From: Neorhizobium alkalisoli
GTDB taxonomy: Bacteria; Pseudomonadota; Alphaproteobacteria; Rhizobiales; Rhizobiaceae
NCBI RefSeq assembly: GCF_007829835.1
Contig: NZ_VIWP01000004.1
Location: 124,001 to 188,000 of the forward strand
Direction: 5' to 3'
DNA length: 64,000 nt
The translations under genes were made by a program, and so were the position numbers. Positions 8,191 through 17,626 of this stretch are shown here, piece by piece (the first letter of the stretch is position 1; each line of letters opens with the position of its first letter). Below the pieces are notes generated by a model. That model was given only the letters and a program-made list of their open reading frames with translations, ran no database searches and was not told where the DNA came from.

Positions 8191-9315
8191 TCAGCGCGCG
8201 ATACCGCCATGCGACACGGTGAGAAACTGGGCGCGGTCGCCGAGTGCGGAAAACATCGCCTGGTCGGTACCGGTCATGAAGGACTGGCCGCCGAGCCCAT
8301 GAATGAGGTCGAACAGCGCCGCTCGCCGGCCTTCGTCCAGATGCGCGGCAATCTCGTCCAGAAGCAGGATCGGCGCATAACCGGTCATGTCGGCCGTCAA
8401 CCGTGCATGGGCGAGCACGAGACCGATCAGCAATGCCTTCTGTTCGCCGGTCGAACAGCGCGCCGCATCCATGTCCTTCTCGCGATGCCGCACGAGCAGG
8501 TCCGACCGGTGCGGCCCGTCGAGCGTGCGCCCGGCCGCGGCATCGCGGTTGCGGCTGGTCCGCAGCATTTCAAGATAGATATCTTCCAGCACGGCGGCCG
8601 GCTGGTCCGGAAACTCGTCCAGAAACCCTTCCAGCGACAGAAGCGGTGTCGGGAAAGGCGTCTCGGCGGTGCCGGCCGAAAGCCGGCTCAGGAGGCCGAG
8701 CATTTCCCGTCGCGCCGCGGCCATGGCAATGCCGAGCCCTGCCATCTGCGCTTCGATGGCTGAAAGCCAGGAAGGGTCGAACCGTCCCTCGGACAGAAGC
8801 CTGTTACGGCTGCGCATGGAGCGCTCGAAATCACCTGCCCTTCGGCCATGGGCCGCATCGAGCGACAGGACAAGCCGATCGAGAAAACGGCGGCGGTCGG
8901 AGGATGCGCCGGTAAACAGCCCGTCCATGGCAGGCGTCAGCCAGAGAACCCGCAAATGGTCCGACAATTCCTCGGTCGATTTCGCCGATGTGCCGTTCAC
9001 CCTCAGCTTGCGGGACACATTCTCACCTTCGCCAGCTTCGGTCCCGGTGCCGATCGCAACTTCCCCGTCCATGCCTTCGACATCGGCAAAGATCGCAAAG
9101 CCGCCGGCGGCGCCGACGCGGGAAACATCGGAAAGGACGGCGCGGCGCAGGCCACGGCCGGGCGACAGGAAGGAGACGGCTTCAAGCAGGTTGGTCTTGC
9201 CGGCGCCGTTCTCGCCGGTCAACACGACATGGCGCTCGTCGAGCGACAGGGACGCCGCCGCATAATTGCGGAAGTCGGTCAGCTGCAGACGGGAGAGGAA
9301 AGTCTTTTGCGCCAT
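8191..9315 (-). CDS. recF: DNA replication and repair protein RecF
   Basis: SMC-like ATPase that helps load RecA at single-strand gaps together with RecO and RecR. The 374-residue protein begins with the RecF motif LQLTDFRNYAAASL, has Walker A GENGAGKTN at about 34-42, the ABC-type signature region near STGEQKALLIGL, and Walker B ILLLDEIAAHLD near 316-327. Length agrees with the family. It is not beside dnaA/dnaN here, which is normal in Rhizobiales. The gene is monocistronic with a 258-bp gap upstream. Confidence 0.95.
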   Translation of the reverse strand: MAQKTFLSRLQLTDFRNYAAASLSLDERHVVLTGENGAGKTNLLEAVSFLSPGRGLRRAVLSDVSRVGAAGGFAIFADVEGMDGEVAIGTGTEAGEGENVSRKLRVNGTSAKSTEELSDHLRVLWLTPAMDGLFTGASSDRRRFLDRLVLSLDAAHGRRAGDFERSMRSRNRLLSEGRFDPSWLSAIEAQMAGLGIAMAAARREMLGLLSRLSAGTAETPFPTPLLSLEGFLDEFPDQPAAVLEDIYLEMLRTSRNRDAAAGRTLDGPHRSDLLVRHREKDMDAARCSTGEQKALLIGLVLAHARLTADMTGYAPILLLDEIAAHLDEGRRAALFDLIHGLGGQSFMTGTDQAMFSALGDRAQFLTVSHGGIAR

Positions 9316-9573
9316 CGGGAATCACGTTGATGTCCGGATTGAGCTAAGGATTGCGGCGCGCAAAGGCAAGCATTCGCTTGGAAGAGAATGGTTCTGGCCG
9401 GATCGGTACCGATTCTGTCGGCGCAAGCAAATCCATTAGAACTTCAATTTATTCGCAATAACACACCAACTTATGATTAATGAAAACTTGGGGCACATGG
9501 CTAACAACCTCTTAAAGGGTCACTCCTAGAACTGGCTATACTTCATTTCGCGTCCCGATCCCGAGGGCGCTCT

Positions 9574-11088
9574 TTGCCGGAGACGATCTTGGAACGCGAC
9601 ACGAAAAAGGCTGGCCTCAACGAGCGCCTCGATTTCATCAATCTCGGGGAAAAAGAACGTCGCGATCTGGTTGCGCTCCTGCCTGTTGTCAAGGAAGCCA
9701 TCGGTCCGTCGCTGGACGCCTTCTACAAGAAGGCCAAGAGCGATCCGCACACGGCAAGACTGTTCGCCACCGAAGCCCATATCGCCCATGCGAAGTCGAG
9801 ACAGGCAACCCATTGGGAAATGATCGCCTCGGCCCGTTTCGATGGCGTCTATGTTGACGCGGTATCGGCGATCGGCCGCACGCATGCCCGCCTTGGCCTC
9901 GAACCGCGCTGGTATATCGGCGGTTACGCCCTCATTCTGGATGGTCTGATCCGCGCCATCGTCAAGAAAGAGATCAAGGGCTTCTTCGTCGAGAAGAAAG
10001 CGGAAGGACTTGCCAACAGCCTTTCAGCCGCCGTCAAGGCAGCGCTGCTCGATATGGATTATTCGATTTCCGTCTATCTCGATTCTCTGAACGAGCAGCG
10101 GCAGGCCGCCGAAAATGGTCGTGCCGAAGAAAAGGCCGCCCAGGATGCCGCAATGCAGGCGCTTGGCGCCGCCCTGAAGAGCCTGTCGAATGGTGACCTG
10201 ACCGCCGAGCTCTGGCAGCAGCTGGCGCCGGATTTCAGCGATCTCAAGACCAATTACAATTCCTCCATCGGCGCGCTGGCCGCAGCCATGCAGGAGATCA
10301 GCTCCTCGGTCGAACAGGTGGGCGACGAAGTCGAGGGCATTTCCTCGGCTGCCGACAACATGGCCAAGCGCACCGAACAGCAGGCCTCTGCTCTCGAAGA
10401 GACCGCTGCCGCGCTGGAGCAGATCACGACGATTTCCGCCCAGTCCGCCAAGCGCACGCGGGATGTTCAGCAGATCATCCAGGAATCTGCCGCTGCCACG
10501 GAGCGCTCCGGCAAGGTGGTGGAAGACGCGATCGCCGCCATGGGCCATATCGAACAGTCGTCCCAGAAGATGACGCAGATCATCGGCGTAATCGACGAGA
10601 TCGCCTTCCAGACCAACCTTCTGGCGCTGAATGCCGGCGTCGAGGCGGCCCGTGCCGGCGAACAGGGCAAGGGTTTTGCCGTCGTCGCGCAGGAAGTGCG
10701 CGAGCTTGCCCAGCGCTCGGCCAATGCCGCCAAGGAGATCAAGGAACTGATCGACCGTTCGTCGCATGACGTCGGACGCGGCGTGCAGCTGGTCAACCAG
10801 ACCGGCGAGGCGCTGCTCGGCATCGGTGGCCGCGTCAAGGTGATCGACGAGCATATCAATGCCATCGCCCAGTCGGCCCAGGAACAGGCGTCTGGCATCG
10901 ACGAGATCAATTCCGCAGTTCGGTCCATGGACCAGATCACCCAGCAGAACGCTGCCGTGATGGAGGAAACCAACGCGTCGAGCCAGAATCTGGTTTCGAT
11001 CAGCCGCGCCCTCTCCACGCTGGTATCGCGCTTCACCACACGCCGGTCGCGCGAGCAGGTAACGGAGCGTCCAAGACTGCGGGCCTGA
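9574..11088 (+). CDS. Soluble globin-coupled methyl-accepting chemoreceptor (aerotaxis transducer)
   Basis: Cytoplasmic haem-based oxygen sensor that signals to CheA/CheW. The 504-residue protein has a sensor-globin domain (about 15-180) with the proximal haem His at 104 in [19 protein letters not shown] short linker follows, then a long coiled-coil signalling domain with the MCP hairpin tip [18 protein letters not shown] (about 345-362). There is no transmembrane segment. No ATG start fits: TTG at 9574 (CGAGGG upstream) is used, and TTG at 9589 (CGGAGA upstream) is equally possible. The tip is nearly identical to that of the chemoreceptor at 43833-45695. A TATACT-like -10 lies at about 9537. 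Confidence 0.9.
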   Translation: MPETILERDTKKAGLNERLDFINLGEKERRDLVALLPVVKEAIGPSLDAFYKKAKSDPHTARLFATEAHIAHAKSRQATHWEMIASARFDGVYVDAVSAIGRTHARLGLEPRWYIGGYALILDGLIRAIVKKEIKGFFVEKKAEGLANSLSAAVKAALLDMDYSISVYLDSLNEQRQAAENGRAEEKAAQDAAMQALGAALKSLSNGDLTAELWQQLAPDFSDLKTNYNSSIGALAAAMQEISSSVEQVGDEVEGISSAADNMAKRTEQQASALEETAAALEQITTISAQSAKRTRDVQQIIQESAAATERSGKVVEDAIAAMGHIEQSSQKMTQIIGVIDEIAFQTNLLALNAGVEAARAGEQGKGFAVVAQEVRELAQRSANAAKEIKELIDRSSHDVGRGVQLVNQTGEALLGIGGRVKVIDEHINAIAQSAQEQASGIDEINSAVRSMDQITQQNAAVMEETNASSQNLVSISRALSTLVSRFTTRRSREQVTERPRLRA

Positions 11089-11169
11089 CCTTTACGCGTG
11101 ACTGGCAAGGACAGCCTCGACCGGGGCCGGTCGCTTGGATAGACTTGCGGCATTCCGGAGGAGAGCCGC

Positions 11170-11706
11170 ATGACGAGCGAAAAAGACCGCCCATCTTTCA
11201 TCCGCCACTGGACCGAGGTCGAAAAGCCTGAGGAAGGCCATTATCGCGGTGACGACGAACTGATGGGTTTTGGCGCGCCGCTCGCCCGGCAATACGGGCT
11301 GACCCGGATCGGTATCCATCACGAACGCCTGCCACCCGGCCGCCGCTCCTCCTTTCCGCATGCGGAAATGTCGGAGGAGGAATTCGTCTACGTGCTGGAG
11401 GGATATCCGGACGTCTGGTTGGATGGTGAGCTTTATCCGTTAAAGCCCGGCGATTCCGTCGGTTTCCCGGCCGGAACCGGCATCGCTCATACCTTTATCA
11501 ACAACACGGAAGAAGAGGTGCGGCTGCTGGTGGTCGGCGAGGCAAACAAGCCGGAAAACCGCATCTTCTATCCGAAAAACCTGGACATGAAGCCGATCCG
11601 GCCCGATTGGTGGGAAAACCCGCCGCCGCGACCGCTTGGCGATCATGACGGCATGCCGGACGCCGTGCGCGCCTGGAAAGCCTCCAAGGAGAAGAAGAGT
11701 GACTGA
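11170..11706 (+). CDS. Cupin-domain protein
   Basis: A 178-residue single-cupin protein. The two cupin motifs lie at about 52-80 (the PGRRSSFPHAEMSEEEFVYV stretch, with a His and Glu ligand set) and 93-112 (PGDSVGFPAGTGIAHTFIN, His ligand). The N-terminal RHWTEVEKPE and C-terminal WW-rich tail are typical of uncharacterised rhizobial cupins. The last eight bases overlap the slyX start, so the two form an operon. The substrate is unknown. Confidence 0.8.
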   Translation: MTSEKDRPSFIRHWTEVEKPEEGHYRGDDELMGFGAPLARQYGLTRIGIHHERLPPGRRSSFPHAEMSEEEFVYVLEGYPDVWLDGELYPLKPGDSVGFPAGTGIAHTFINNTEEEVRLLVVGEANKPENRIFYPKNLDMKPIRPDWWENPPPRPLGDHDGMPDAVRAWKASKEKKSD

Positions 11707-11905
11707 AGACGCCCGCATTGTTGCGCTGGAGGAGCTTGCCGCCCATCAGGCCAAGGTGATCGAGGAACTGTCCGACCAGCTGGCCGAACAGTGGAAGGTC
11801 GTGGAGCAGACCCGTGCCAAGCTCGACCGGCTGACGGAGCGGTTTCTCAGCCTCGAAGAAACATCTCTCGAAGCCCCCGCCATCACCCGGCCACCGCATT
11901 ACTGA
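11699..11905 (+). CDS. slyX: SlyX family protein
   Basis: A 68-residue, almost wholly helical coiled-coil protein of the SlyX family, function unknown. It starts at GTG 11699 inside the end of the cupin gene: AAGGAG lies 7 nt upstream, and this start yields the normal SlyX beginning, with the hydrophobic heptads from residue 6 on (IVALEELAAHQAKVIEELS). The C-terminus ends in the family-typical PPHY. The 8-bp overlap implies translational coupling with the cupin. Confidence 0.85.
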   Translation: MTEDARIVALEELAAHQAKVIEELSDQLAEQWKVVEQTRAKLDRLTERFLSLEETSLEAPAITRPPHY

Positions 11906-11911
11906 CGGGCC

Positions 11912-13114
11912 TCAGGCCGCGGCAGGTTTTGCTGACTTAAGCGCCACATATTCCCAGATCGCAACCAGCAGAAGCACCGTCGTCGCCAGGATCTGGATGG
12001 TGAAATTGGTGGCAGTCGGAACGAGCAGGAAACAGAGAGCCAGCAGGGCAATCCCGGTGCAATGCGACCAGGGAATGAACCTTGACGATACCGTCTTCAT
12101 CCAGATCATGCCCGTGAGGAACAGGATCGGTCCGCCGAGCAGGGCAGAGGCCTGGGCGAATGATCCGCGCTGATCGGGATGCGACAGGGCGAAATCCTCG
12201 CCTACGGCGGCAAGAATGATGCCGCCGACGATCGGCAGGTGGCCATAGGTGAAGAGGTGATGTGCAGTCGATTGCGGCGCGCTTGTCTCTTCCGCCTTGT
12301 CGGCCGCCTTTTCCTGGCCGTCGTGAAAATAGATCCACCACATCAGCACGGTCGACAGGAAGGCGCAGGCAAGCACGAGCGGCGTGAGATCGCCTTCCAT
12401 ATGGCTGGAGGCGTTCTTGCCGGTCGTCAGGATCGTCTCGCCGAGCGCGATGATGACGAACAGGGCGCAGCGTTCCGCCATGTGCTCACCATTGATGTCG
12501 AGCGTCTCCGGTGGCGCCGCGCCGACACCGGGTAGCCAGTAGCGAAAGATCGGCGCCACATATTCGACCGCGAGTGCTGCGATCCAGAGCCAGACACGCG
12601 TCTCGCCCTCGGCAAGCCCGCCGGCAATCCAGAACAGGCTGGAGATCGCAAGCCAGACGGTGATCCGCTCGAAGGTCACGAAAGAATCCCGGTCGGCGCC
12701 GCGAAAGGCATAAAGCGCAAACAGGCAACGGATGATCTGCATGGCCGAATAGGCGAGCGCAAACAGCAGCCCCATATCGCCAAAGGCCCGCGGCAAGGCG
12801 ATTGCGAGGATGATACCGAGGAACATCAGCCCGAACAGCAGAAGCCGCACCGGCTCGATCTCTGCGTCGAGGAGATTGGTCACCCAGGTCGTGTGGATCC
12901 AGATCCACCAGAGCGCGAAGATGAACAGCAGCGCTGCCCCGGCGACACCGAAGGAGAGATCGGCGGCCAGCGTCTCGGAGAGCTGGATCAGGGCAAAGAC
13001 GAAGACGAGATCGAAGAACAGTTCCGGAAAGCTCGCCTTGGTGGATTCATGGTCATCCTTCCTCAGCCAGCTGCGCTTGCTGCCTGTCGTCTCTTTCGTC
13101 ATGTCGGCTGCCAT
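11912..13114 (-). CDS. LtrA-like (low temperature requirement A) membrane protein
   Basis: Polytopic inner-membrane protein of about 400 residues with at least ten hydrophobic helices, and the family motifs near the N-terminus (ASFPELFFDLVFVFALIQLS) and in the middle (HMAERCALFVIIALGETIL). LtrA was named for a Listeria locus needed at low temperature; biochemical function is unknown. The ATG at 13114 has GGGAGA just upstream and is preferred to the one at 13126. The gene is convergent with slyX, with six bases between the stops. Confidence 0.85.
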   Translation of the reverse strand: MAADMTKETTGSKRSWLRKDDHESTKASFPELFFDLVFVFALIQLSETLAADLSFGVAGAALLFIFALWWIWIHTTWVTNLLDAEIEPVRLLLFGLMFLGIILAIALPRAFGDMGLLFALAYSAMQIIRCLFALYAFRGADRDSFVTFERITVWLAISSLFWIAGGLAEGETRVWLWIAALAVEYVAPIFRYWLPGVGAAPPETLDINGEHMAERCALFVIIALGETILTTGKNASSHMEGDLTPLVLACAFLSTVLMWWIYFHDGQEKAADKAEETSAPQSTAHHLFTYGHLPIVGGIILAAVGEDFALSHPDQRGSFAQASALLGGPILFLTGMIWMKTVSSRFIPWSHCTGIALLALCFLLVPTATNFTIQILATTVLLLVAIWEYVALKSAKPAAA

Positions 13115-13162
13115 CGTGTCTCCCATATGGACGGATCTGTCGGGGTCTTGAGGGAGATTATC

Positions 13163-13200
13163 TAGAGCGCGTTTCCTGTTCGCCGAGTGGTCGCGCGCTA
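13163..13200. repeat. Short imperfect palindrome between the LtrA-like and TetR genes
   Basis: TAGAGCGCG at 13163-13171 and CGCGCGCTA at 13192-13200 form an imperfect inverted pair. The left end resembles the TCTAGAGC start of rhizobial intergenic repeats. It lies between two minus-strand genes and might end the TetR transcript, but there is no U-run. Confidence 0.3.
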
Positions 13201-13205
13201 TTGTC

Positions 13206-13799
13206 TCACCCCTTGAGGCCGAGGGAGATCTGGCGGGCTAGGCGCTGCAGCTCTTCCGGGTTGTCATCCAGCCGGGATGTCAGCAGCCGGTTCCAGGCAA
13301 AACCGGCCAGAAGTTCGATCGCCAGTTCAGGAGAAACCCAGTCTGCGGCCTCGCCCCTTGCCTGGGCGCGGCGCACAAATTCCGCCGATTGGGAAAAACG
13401 GTCGAGCACATAGGCCCGCAGCGCATCCGTGGCTTTTACATCGGTCTGCGCCTCGGCAATCACCGAACGAAAAATCGCACCGGCATTGCCGTCGCGCCAA
13501 TAACCAAATAGCGCGGTCAGGAAGGCGATGATGTCGGTTTCCAGGCTGCCGGTATCCGGCACCCGCTCGACATGCTTTTGATGATGGTAGACATCGAGCA
13601 GAAGGGCTGCGCGGGACGGCCACCAGCGATAGATGGTCGGCTTGCCGGCATGCGCACGGCGCGCCACGGCCTCGATCGAGAAGCCGGCCAGTCCGTCTTC
13701 CATCAGGATCGCTTCGGCCGCTTTCAGGATCGCTTGCTGGCTTTCCGGATTGCGTTGTGCACCGATCGATCGCCGCCGGCTTGTCCCTGCATTCGTCAT
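13206..13799 (-). CDS. TetR-family transcriptional regulator
   Basis: A 197-residue repressor with an N-terminal helix-turn-helix (about 20-65; recognition part ARRAHAGKPTIYRWWPSRAA) and a helical ligand-binding C-terminal domain. The start at 13799 has GGAGGGGG 8 nt upstream and fits the family length; the reading frame stays open further upstream but runs into the operator region. It is divergent from a small membrane protein gene with a palindromic site between them, so it most likely represses itself and that gene. Confidence 0.9.
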   Translation of the reverse strand: MTNAGTSRRRSIGAQRNPESQQAILKAAEAILMEDGLAGFSIEAVARRAHAGKPTIYRWWPSRAALLLDVYHHQKHVERVPDTGSLETDIIAFLTALFGYWRDGNAGAIFRSVIAEAQTDVKATDALRAYVLDRFSQSAEFVRRAQARGEAADWVSPELAIELLAGFAWNRLLTSRLDDNPEELQRLARQISLGLKG

Positions 13800-13847
13800 G
13801 CAATCACCCCCTCCACGAGCATCGATGCCTAGCATACGGCACTCTTG

Positions 13848-13868
13848 AACGAAACGCCTCGTTTCGTT
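13848..13868. promoter_or_regulatory. Palindromic operator for the TetR regulator
   Basis: Perfect inverted repeat AACGAAAC - five bases - GTTTCGTT in the divergent gap between the TetR gene and the small membrane protein gene, 48 bp from the TetR start. A related half-site, CGAAACG, recurs about 23 bp further right (around 13883). Length and symmetry are typical for TetR-family sites; binding is inferred. Confidence 0.65.
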
Positions 13869-13912
13869 ATGGTTTGCGCTACCGAAACGCACCGTTCCTA
13901 TGGAGATCAGGC

Positions 13913-14242
13913 ATGACCGCGCCGACCGATACCAACGATGCCGAATTCATCGAAATGCTGGAGGAAGCCGAGCTGGAACTGCCGCATGTGCCGCCGGTTC
14001 AGGCCCAACCGTCAAAACTGCGCTTTTCGGTCTTGCTGGTGATCGCGGTCTATCCGATCATCACGACGCTGCTTTATGCGCTCGCATCCTTCACCGAAGG
14101 CTGGGAGATCTGGCATCGCACGATGATCATCACGCCCTTCATGGTGTTTTCGATCGTCTTCGCCGTCTCACCGGCCATCAACCGGCATTTCGGCTGGTTC
14201 GTCGCCGGTTTGCCGCGTCCCGGCAAGCTGGCAAAGGCCTGA
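13913..14242 (+). CDS. Small two-helix membrane protein, possibly DUF2798-like
   Basis: A 109-residue protein with an acidic, Pro-containing N-terminal tail (1-35) and two transmembrane helices (about 40-60 and 75-95). The second is followed by a short basic C-terminus. The helix pair resembles DUF2798 proteins, but that is a weak match by eye. GGAGA precedes the ATG. It is divergent from, and probably controlled by, the adjacent TetR regulator. Such pairs often concern efflux or membrane stress, which is inference only. Confidence 0.7.
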   Translation: MTAPTDTNDAEFIEMLEEAELELPHVPPVQAQPSKLRFSVLLVIAVYPIITTLLYALASFTEGWEIWHRTMIITPFMVFSIVFAVSPAINRHFGWFVAGLPRPGKLAKA

Positions 14243-14248
14243 AACGAA

Positions 14249-14276
14249 AAACGCCGGCGCAAAGGCCGGCGTTTCT
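14249..14276. terminator. Bidirectional terminator between the small membrane protein gene and dnaJ
   Basis: Ten-base stem AAACGCCGGC / GCCGGCGTTT around a six-base loop, with T-rich ends on both strands, placed between convergent genes. Confidence 0.75.
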
Positions 14277-14299
14277 ATATCGGTCTCAATCCATCGGGA

Positions 14300-15433
14300 T
14301 CAGCTGTCGAAGAATTCCTTCATCCGGGCGAAGAAGCCCGTCGATTCCGGATTGTTTTCCTTCGAGGAGATTTCCTCGAATTCCTGCAGCAGTTCGCGCT
14401 GTCGCTTGGTCAGCTTCTGCGGCGTCTCGATACCGATCTGGATATAGAGATCGCCCGTCTGCGACGAGCGCAGAACCGGCATGCCCTTGCCCTTCAGGCG
14501 GAACTGCTTTCCGGCCTGTGTGCCTTCCGGCACCGTAACACGCGACTTCGAACCGTCCAGCGTCGCGACATCGAACGTGCCGCCAAGCGCTGCCGTCGTC
14601 ATCGAGATCGGCACGGCGCAATAGAGATCCGCACCATCGCGCTGGAAGAACTCGTGCGGCCTGACCGACAGGAAGATGTAGAGATCGCCCGCCGGACCAC
14701 CGCGTGCGCCGGCTTCGCCTTCGCCCTGCAGACGGATGCGCGTGCCATCCTCGATGCCGGCCGGGATGTTGACCGAGAGCGAACGTTCTTCCGTTACACG
14801 GCCCTGGCCGTGGCACTTGGTGCAGGGATCGGTAATCGTCTGGCCGCGGCCATGGCAGGTCGGGCAGGTGCGTTCGACCGAGAAGAAGCCTTGGGAGGCA
14901 CGGACGCGGCCCGAACCCTGGCAGGTGCCGCAGGTCTTCGGCTGCGTGCCGGGCTTGGCGCCGGAGCCGGAACAGACATCGCAGGTGATCGAGGTCGGAA
15001 CCCGGATCTGCGCCGTCTTGCCGGCATAGGATTCTTCCAGGCTGATTTCCATATTGTAGCGAAGATCGGCGCCGCGTTCGCGACCGCCAGAGGAGCGGCG
15101 CGCACGACCGCCACCCATCATCTCGCCAAAAATGTCTTCGAAAATGTCGGAGAAGCCGCCGGCACCCGCGCCGCCGCCACCAAATCCGCCGCCGCCCATG
15201 CCGCCCTGTTCGAAGGCTGCATGGCCGAACCGGTCATAGGCTGCGCGCTTTTGCGGATCCTTGAGCGTCTCGTAGGCTTCGTTCAATTCCTTGAACTTGT
15301 GCTCTGCCTCGGCATCGCCCGGATTCTTGTCCGGATGGTACTTCATGGCGAGCTTGCGGAAGGCGCTTTTCAGCTCCTTCTCGTCAGCCGATTTGCCGAC
15401 ACCCAGTGTTTCGTAAAAGTCTGCTTTAGCCAT
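14300..15433 (-). CDS. dnaJ: Chaperone protein DnaJ
   Basis: Hsp40 co-chaperone that stimulates DnaK ATPase and delivers substrates. The 377-residue protein has a J domain (1-70, with HPD in KYHPDKN), a Gly/Phe linker (about 75-110, rich in [10 protein letters not shown]), and four zinc-finger repeats of CxxCxGxG form ([32 protein letters not shown], about 150-215). The C-terminal substrate-binding domains follow. It lies 94 bp downstream of dnaK on the same strand and is probably read from the dnaK heat-shock promoter through an intervening hairpin. Confidence 0.97.
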   Translation of the reverse strand: MAKADFYETLGVGKSADEKELKSAFRKLAMKYHPDKNPGDAEAEHKFKELNEAYETLKDPQKRAAYDRFGHAAFEQGGMGGGGFGGGGAGAGGFSDIFEDIFGEMMGGGRARRSSGGRERGADLRYNMEISLEESYAGKTAQIRVPTSITCDVCSGSGAKPGTQPKTCGTCQGSGRVRASQGFFSVERTCPTCHGRGQTITDPCTKCHGQGRVTEERSLSVNIPAGIEDGTRIRLQGEGEAGARGGPAGDLYIFLSVRPHEFFQRDGADLYCAVPISMTTAALGGTFDVATLDGSKSRVTVPEGTQAGKQFRLKGKGMPVLRSSQTGDLYIQIGIETPQKLTKRQRELLQEFEEISSKENNPESTGFFARMKEFFDS

Positions 15434-15458
15434 TCAGGTAACCGGTTCCAGAAAGCGG

Positions 15459-15482
15459 TCCGGCTGCACGATGGCAGCCGGA
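15459..15482 (-). other. Intercistronic hairpin between dnaK and dnaJ
   Basis: Nine-base stem TCCGGCTGC / GCAGCCGGA with a six-base loop and no U-run. It lies in the 94-bp gap of the dnaK-dnaJ transcript and may stabilise the dnaK message or reduce read-through, giving more DnaK than DnaJ. A second palindrome, GTTGCCACGTGGCAAC, lies at about 15505-15520, just after dnaK. Confidence 0.5.
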
Positions 15483-15527
15483 TGATAGTCAACTATGGTC
15501 GAGCCGTTGCCACGTGGCAACCAACGA

Positions 15528-17429
15528 TTAAGCCGACTTCTTGTCGTCCTTGACCTCTTCGTAGTCGGCATCGACGATATCGTCATCCTTGCCGCCTTCG
15601 GAAGCGCCACCTTCGGCCTGCTGGGCCTCATAGATGGCCTGGCCGAGCTTCATGGAAACTTCCATGAGCGTCTGGGTCTTGGCCTGAATGTCGTCGGCAT
15701 CCGGTTCGGAAGCTTCGACAGAGCCCTTCAGCGCTGCGATGGCATCTTCGATCGACTTCTTGTCGGTCTCGGAAACCTTGTCGCCATATTCGCTGAGCGA
15801 CTTCTCGGTCGAGTGAATCAAGCTTTCGGCCTGGTTCTTGGCTTCGACGGCTGCACGACGCTTCTTGTCGCTTTCGGCGTTTGCTTCAGCGTCCTTGACC
15901 ATCTTCTCGATGTCGGCGTCGGAAAGACCACCAGATGCCTGGATGCGGATCTGCTGTTCCTTGCCGGTGCCCTTATCCTTGGCCGAAACCTGGACGATGC
16001 CGTTGGCGTCGATGTCGAACGTGACTTCGATCTGCGGCATGCCGCGCGGTGCCGGCGGCAGGCCGACGAGGTCGAACTGGCCGAGCGACTTGTTGTCGGC
16101 AGCCATTTCGCGCTCGCCCTGCGAAACGCGGATCGTCACAGCCTGCTGGTTGTCTTCAGCGGTCGAGAAGGTCTGGCTCTTCTTGGTCGGGATCGTCGTG
16201 TTACGGTCGATCAGACGGGTGAAGACGCCACCGAGGGTCTCGATGCCGAGCGACAACGGGGTCACGTCGAGCAGAAGAACGTCCTTGACGTCGCCCTGCA
16301 GAACGCCGCCCTGGATAGCCGCGCCGAGTGCGACGACTTCATCCGGGTTGACGCCCTTGTGCGGCTCCTTGCCGAACAGCTGCTTGACGACTTCCTGGAC
16401 CTTCGGCATGCGGCTCATGCCGCCGACGAGAACGACTTCGTCGATCTCGGCAGCCGTGACGCCGGCATCCTTGAGAGCTGCCTTGCACGGTGCGATCGTG
16501 CGCTGGACGAGATCGTCGACCAGGCTTTCGAACTTGGCGCGGGTCAGCTTCAGGGTCAGGTGCTTCGGACCGGAAGCGTCAGCCGTGATGAACGGCAGGT
16601 TGATTTCGGTCTGCTGCGAGGACGACAGTTCGATCTTGGCCTTTTCGGCAGCTTCCTTGAGGCGCTGCAGGGCAAGCTTGTCGTTCTTCAGGTCGATGCC
16701 CTGGTCCTTCCTGAACTCGGCTGCGAGATATTCGACGAGACGCATGTCGAAGTCTTCACCGCCGAGGAAGGTGTCGCCATTGGTCGACTTCACTTCGAAG
16801 ACGCCGTCGCCGATTTCCAGAACCGAGATATCGAACGTACCACCGCCCAAGTCGTAAACGGCGATCGTCTTGCCGTCCTTTTTGTCCATGCCATAGGCAA
16901 GGGCAGCGGCGGTCGGCTCGTTGATGATGCGGAGAACTTCAAGACCTGCAATGCGGCCGGCATCCTTGGTTGCCTGGCGCTGAGCGTCGTTGAAGTATGC
17001 CGGAACGGTGATGACGGCCTTTTCGACCTTTTCACCGAGGTAGGATTCGGCAGTTTCCTTCATCTTCTGAAGGATCATCGCGGAAATCTGTGCCGGCGAG
17101 TAATTCTTGTCCTGAGCCTTGACCCATGCATCGCCATTGTCGCCGCGGACGATGTCGAACGGAACGAGGCTCTTGTCCTTCTCGACGGTCGGGTCGTCGA
17201 AGCGGCGGCCGATCAGGCGCTTTACCGCAAACAGGGTGTTGGTCGGGTTGGTGACCGCCTGGCGCTTGGCCGGCTGGCCGACGAGGCGTTCGCCATCATC
17301 GGAAAATGCCACCATGGAAGGCGTCGTGCGCGCACCTTCCGCGTTCTCGATCACCTTCGCGTCCTTGCCGTCCATGATGGCGACGCAGGAATTGGTTGTA
17401 CCGAGGTCGATGCCAATAACTTTTGCCAT
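15528..17429 (-). CDS. dnaK: Chaperone protein DnaK (Hsp70)
   Basis: ATP-dependent Hsp70 chaperone in the cytoplasm. The 633-residue protein starts with the Hsp70 phosphate-binding signature [13 protein letters not shown]. It has the second signature [17 protein letters not shown] (about 190-206) and the third (about 332-346, [15 protein letters not shown]). The beta-sandwich substrate domain begins near 390 after [11 protein letters not shown], a helical lid follows, and the acidic tail ends in [16 protein letters not shown] strong SD (GGAGAG) precedes the start, and an RpoH-like promoter lies about 110-140 bp upstream. Confidence 0.98.
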   Translation of the reverse strand: MAKVIGIDLGTTNSCVAIMDGKDAKVIENAEGARTTPSMVAFSDDGERLVGQPAKRQAVTNPTNTLFAVKRLIGRRFDDPTVEKDKSLVPFDIVRGDNGDAWVKAQDKNYSPAQISAMILQKMKETAESYLGEKVEKAVITVPAYFNDAQRQATKDAGRIAGLEVLRIINEPTAAALAYGMDKKDGKTIAVYDLGGGTFDISVLEIGDGVFEVKSTNGDTFLGGEDFDMRLVEYLAAEFRKDQGIDLKNDKLALQRLKEAAEKAKIELSSSQQTEINLPFITADASGPKHLTLKLTRAKFESLVDDLVQRTIAPCKAALKDAGVTAAEIDEVVLVGGMSRMPKVQEVVKQLFGKEPHKGVNPDEVVALGAAIQGGVLQGDVKDVLLLDVTPLSLGIETLGGVFTRLIDRNTTIPTKKSQTFSTAEDNQQAVTIRVSQGEREMAADNKSLGQFDLVGLPPAPRGMPQIEVTFDIDANGIVQVSAKDKGTGKEQQIRIQASGGLSDADIEKMVKDAEANAESDKKRRAAVEAKNQAESLIHSTEKSLSEYGDKVSETDKKSIEDAIAALKGSVEASEPDADDIQAKTQTLMEVSMKLGQAIYEAQQAEGGASEGGKDDDIVDADYEEVKDDKKSA

Positions 17430-17536
17430 ATCTTCTCTCTCCTTTAAGCGAACTGTCGGAACCCCCTTAAAGGCATTCCATTGACCGTTCCTCGATTGGG
17501 ATGGTTTTTAGCAGCGCAAGCTGCGTCCTGACGGGG

Positions 17537-17566
17537 TATATAAGGAGGGGTTTTTCCGACTGCAAG
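17537..17566 (-). promoter_or_regulatory. Heat-shock (RpoH-like) promoter of dnaK
   Basis: On the minus strand CTTGCA (plus 17561-17566) is followed 15 bp later by CCTTATATA (plus 17537-17545). This matches the alphaproteobacterial sigma-32 pattern of CTTG at -35 and a C-rich CCnnATAT-type -10. Its place upstream of dnaK fits. Confidence 0.65.
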
Positions 17567-17626
17567 GCGCGAATTGGCCTCAAGCCAAGCAAAATAACGT
17601 TGGCCGAAAAGGCGATACGGCCAGCG

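Noticed and set aside
15495..17447. A 650-codon open frame antisense to dnaK
   Set aside because: DnaK is certain; long antisense frames over Hsp70 genes are a known artefact of codon bias.
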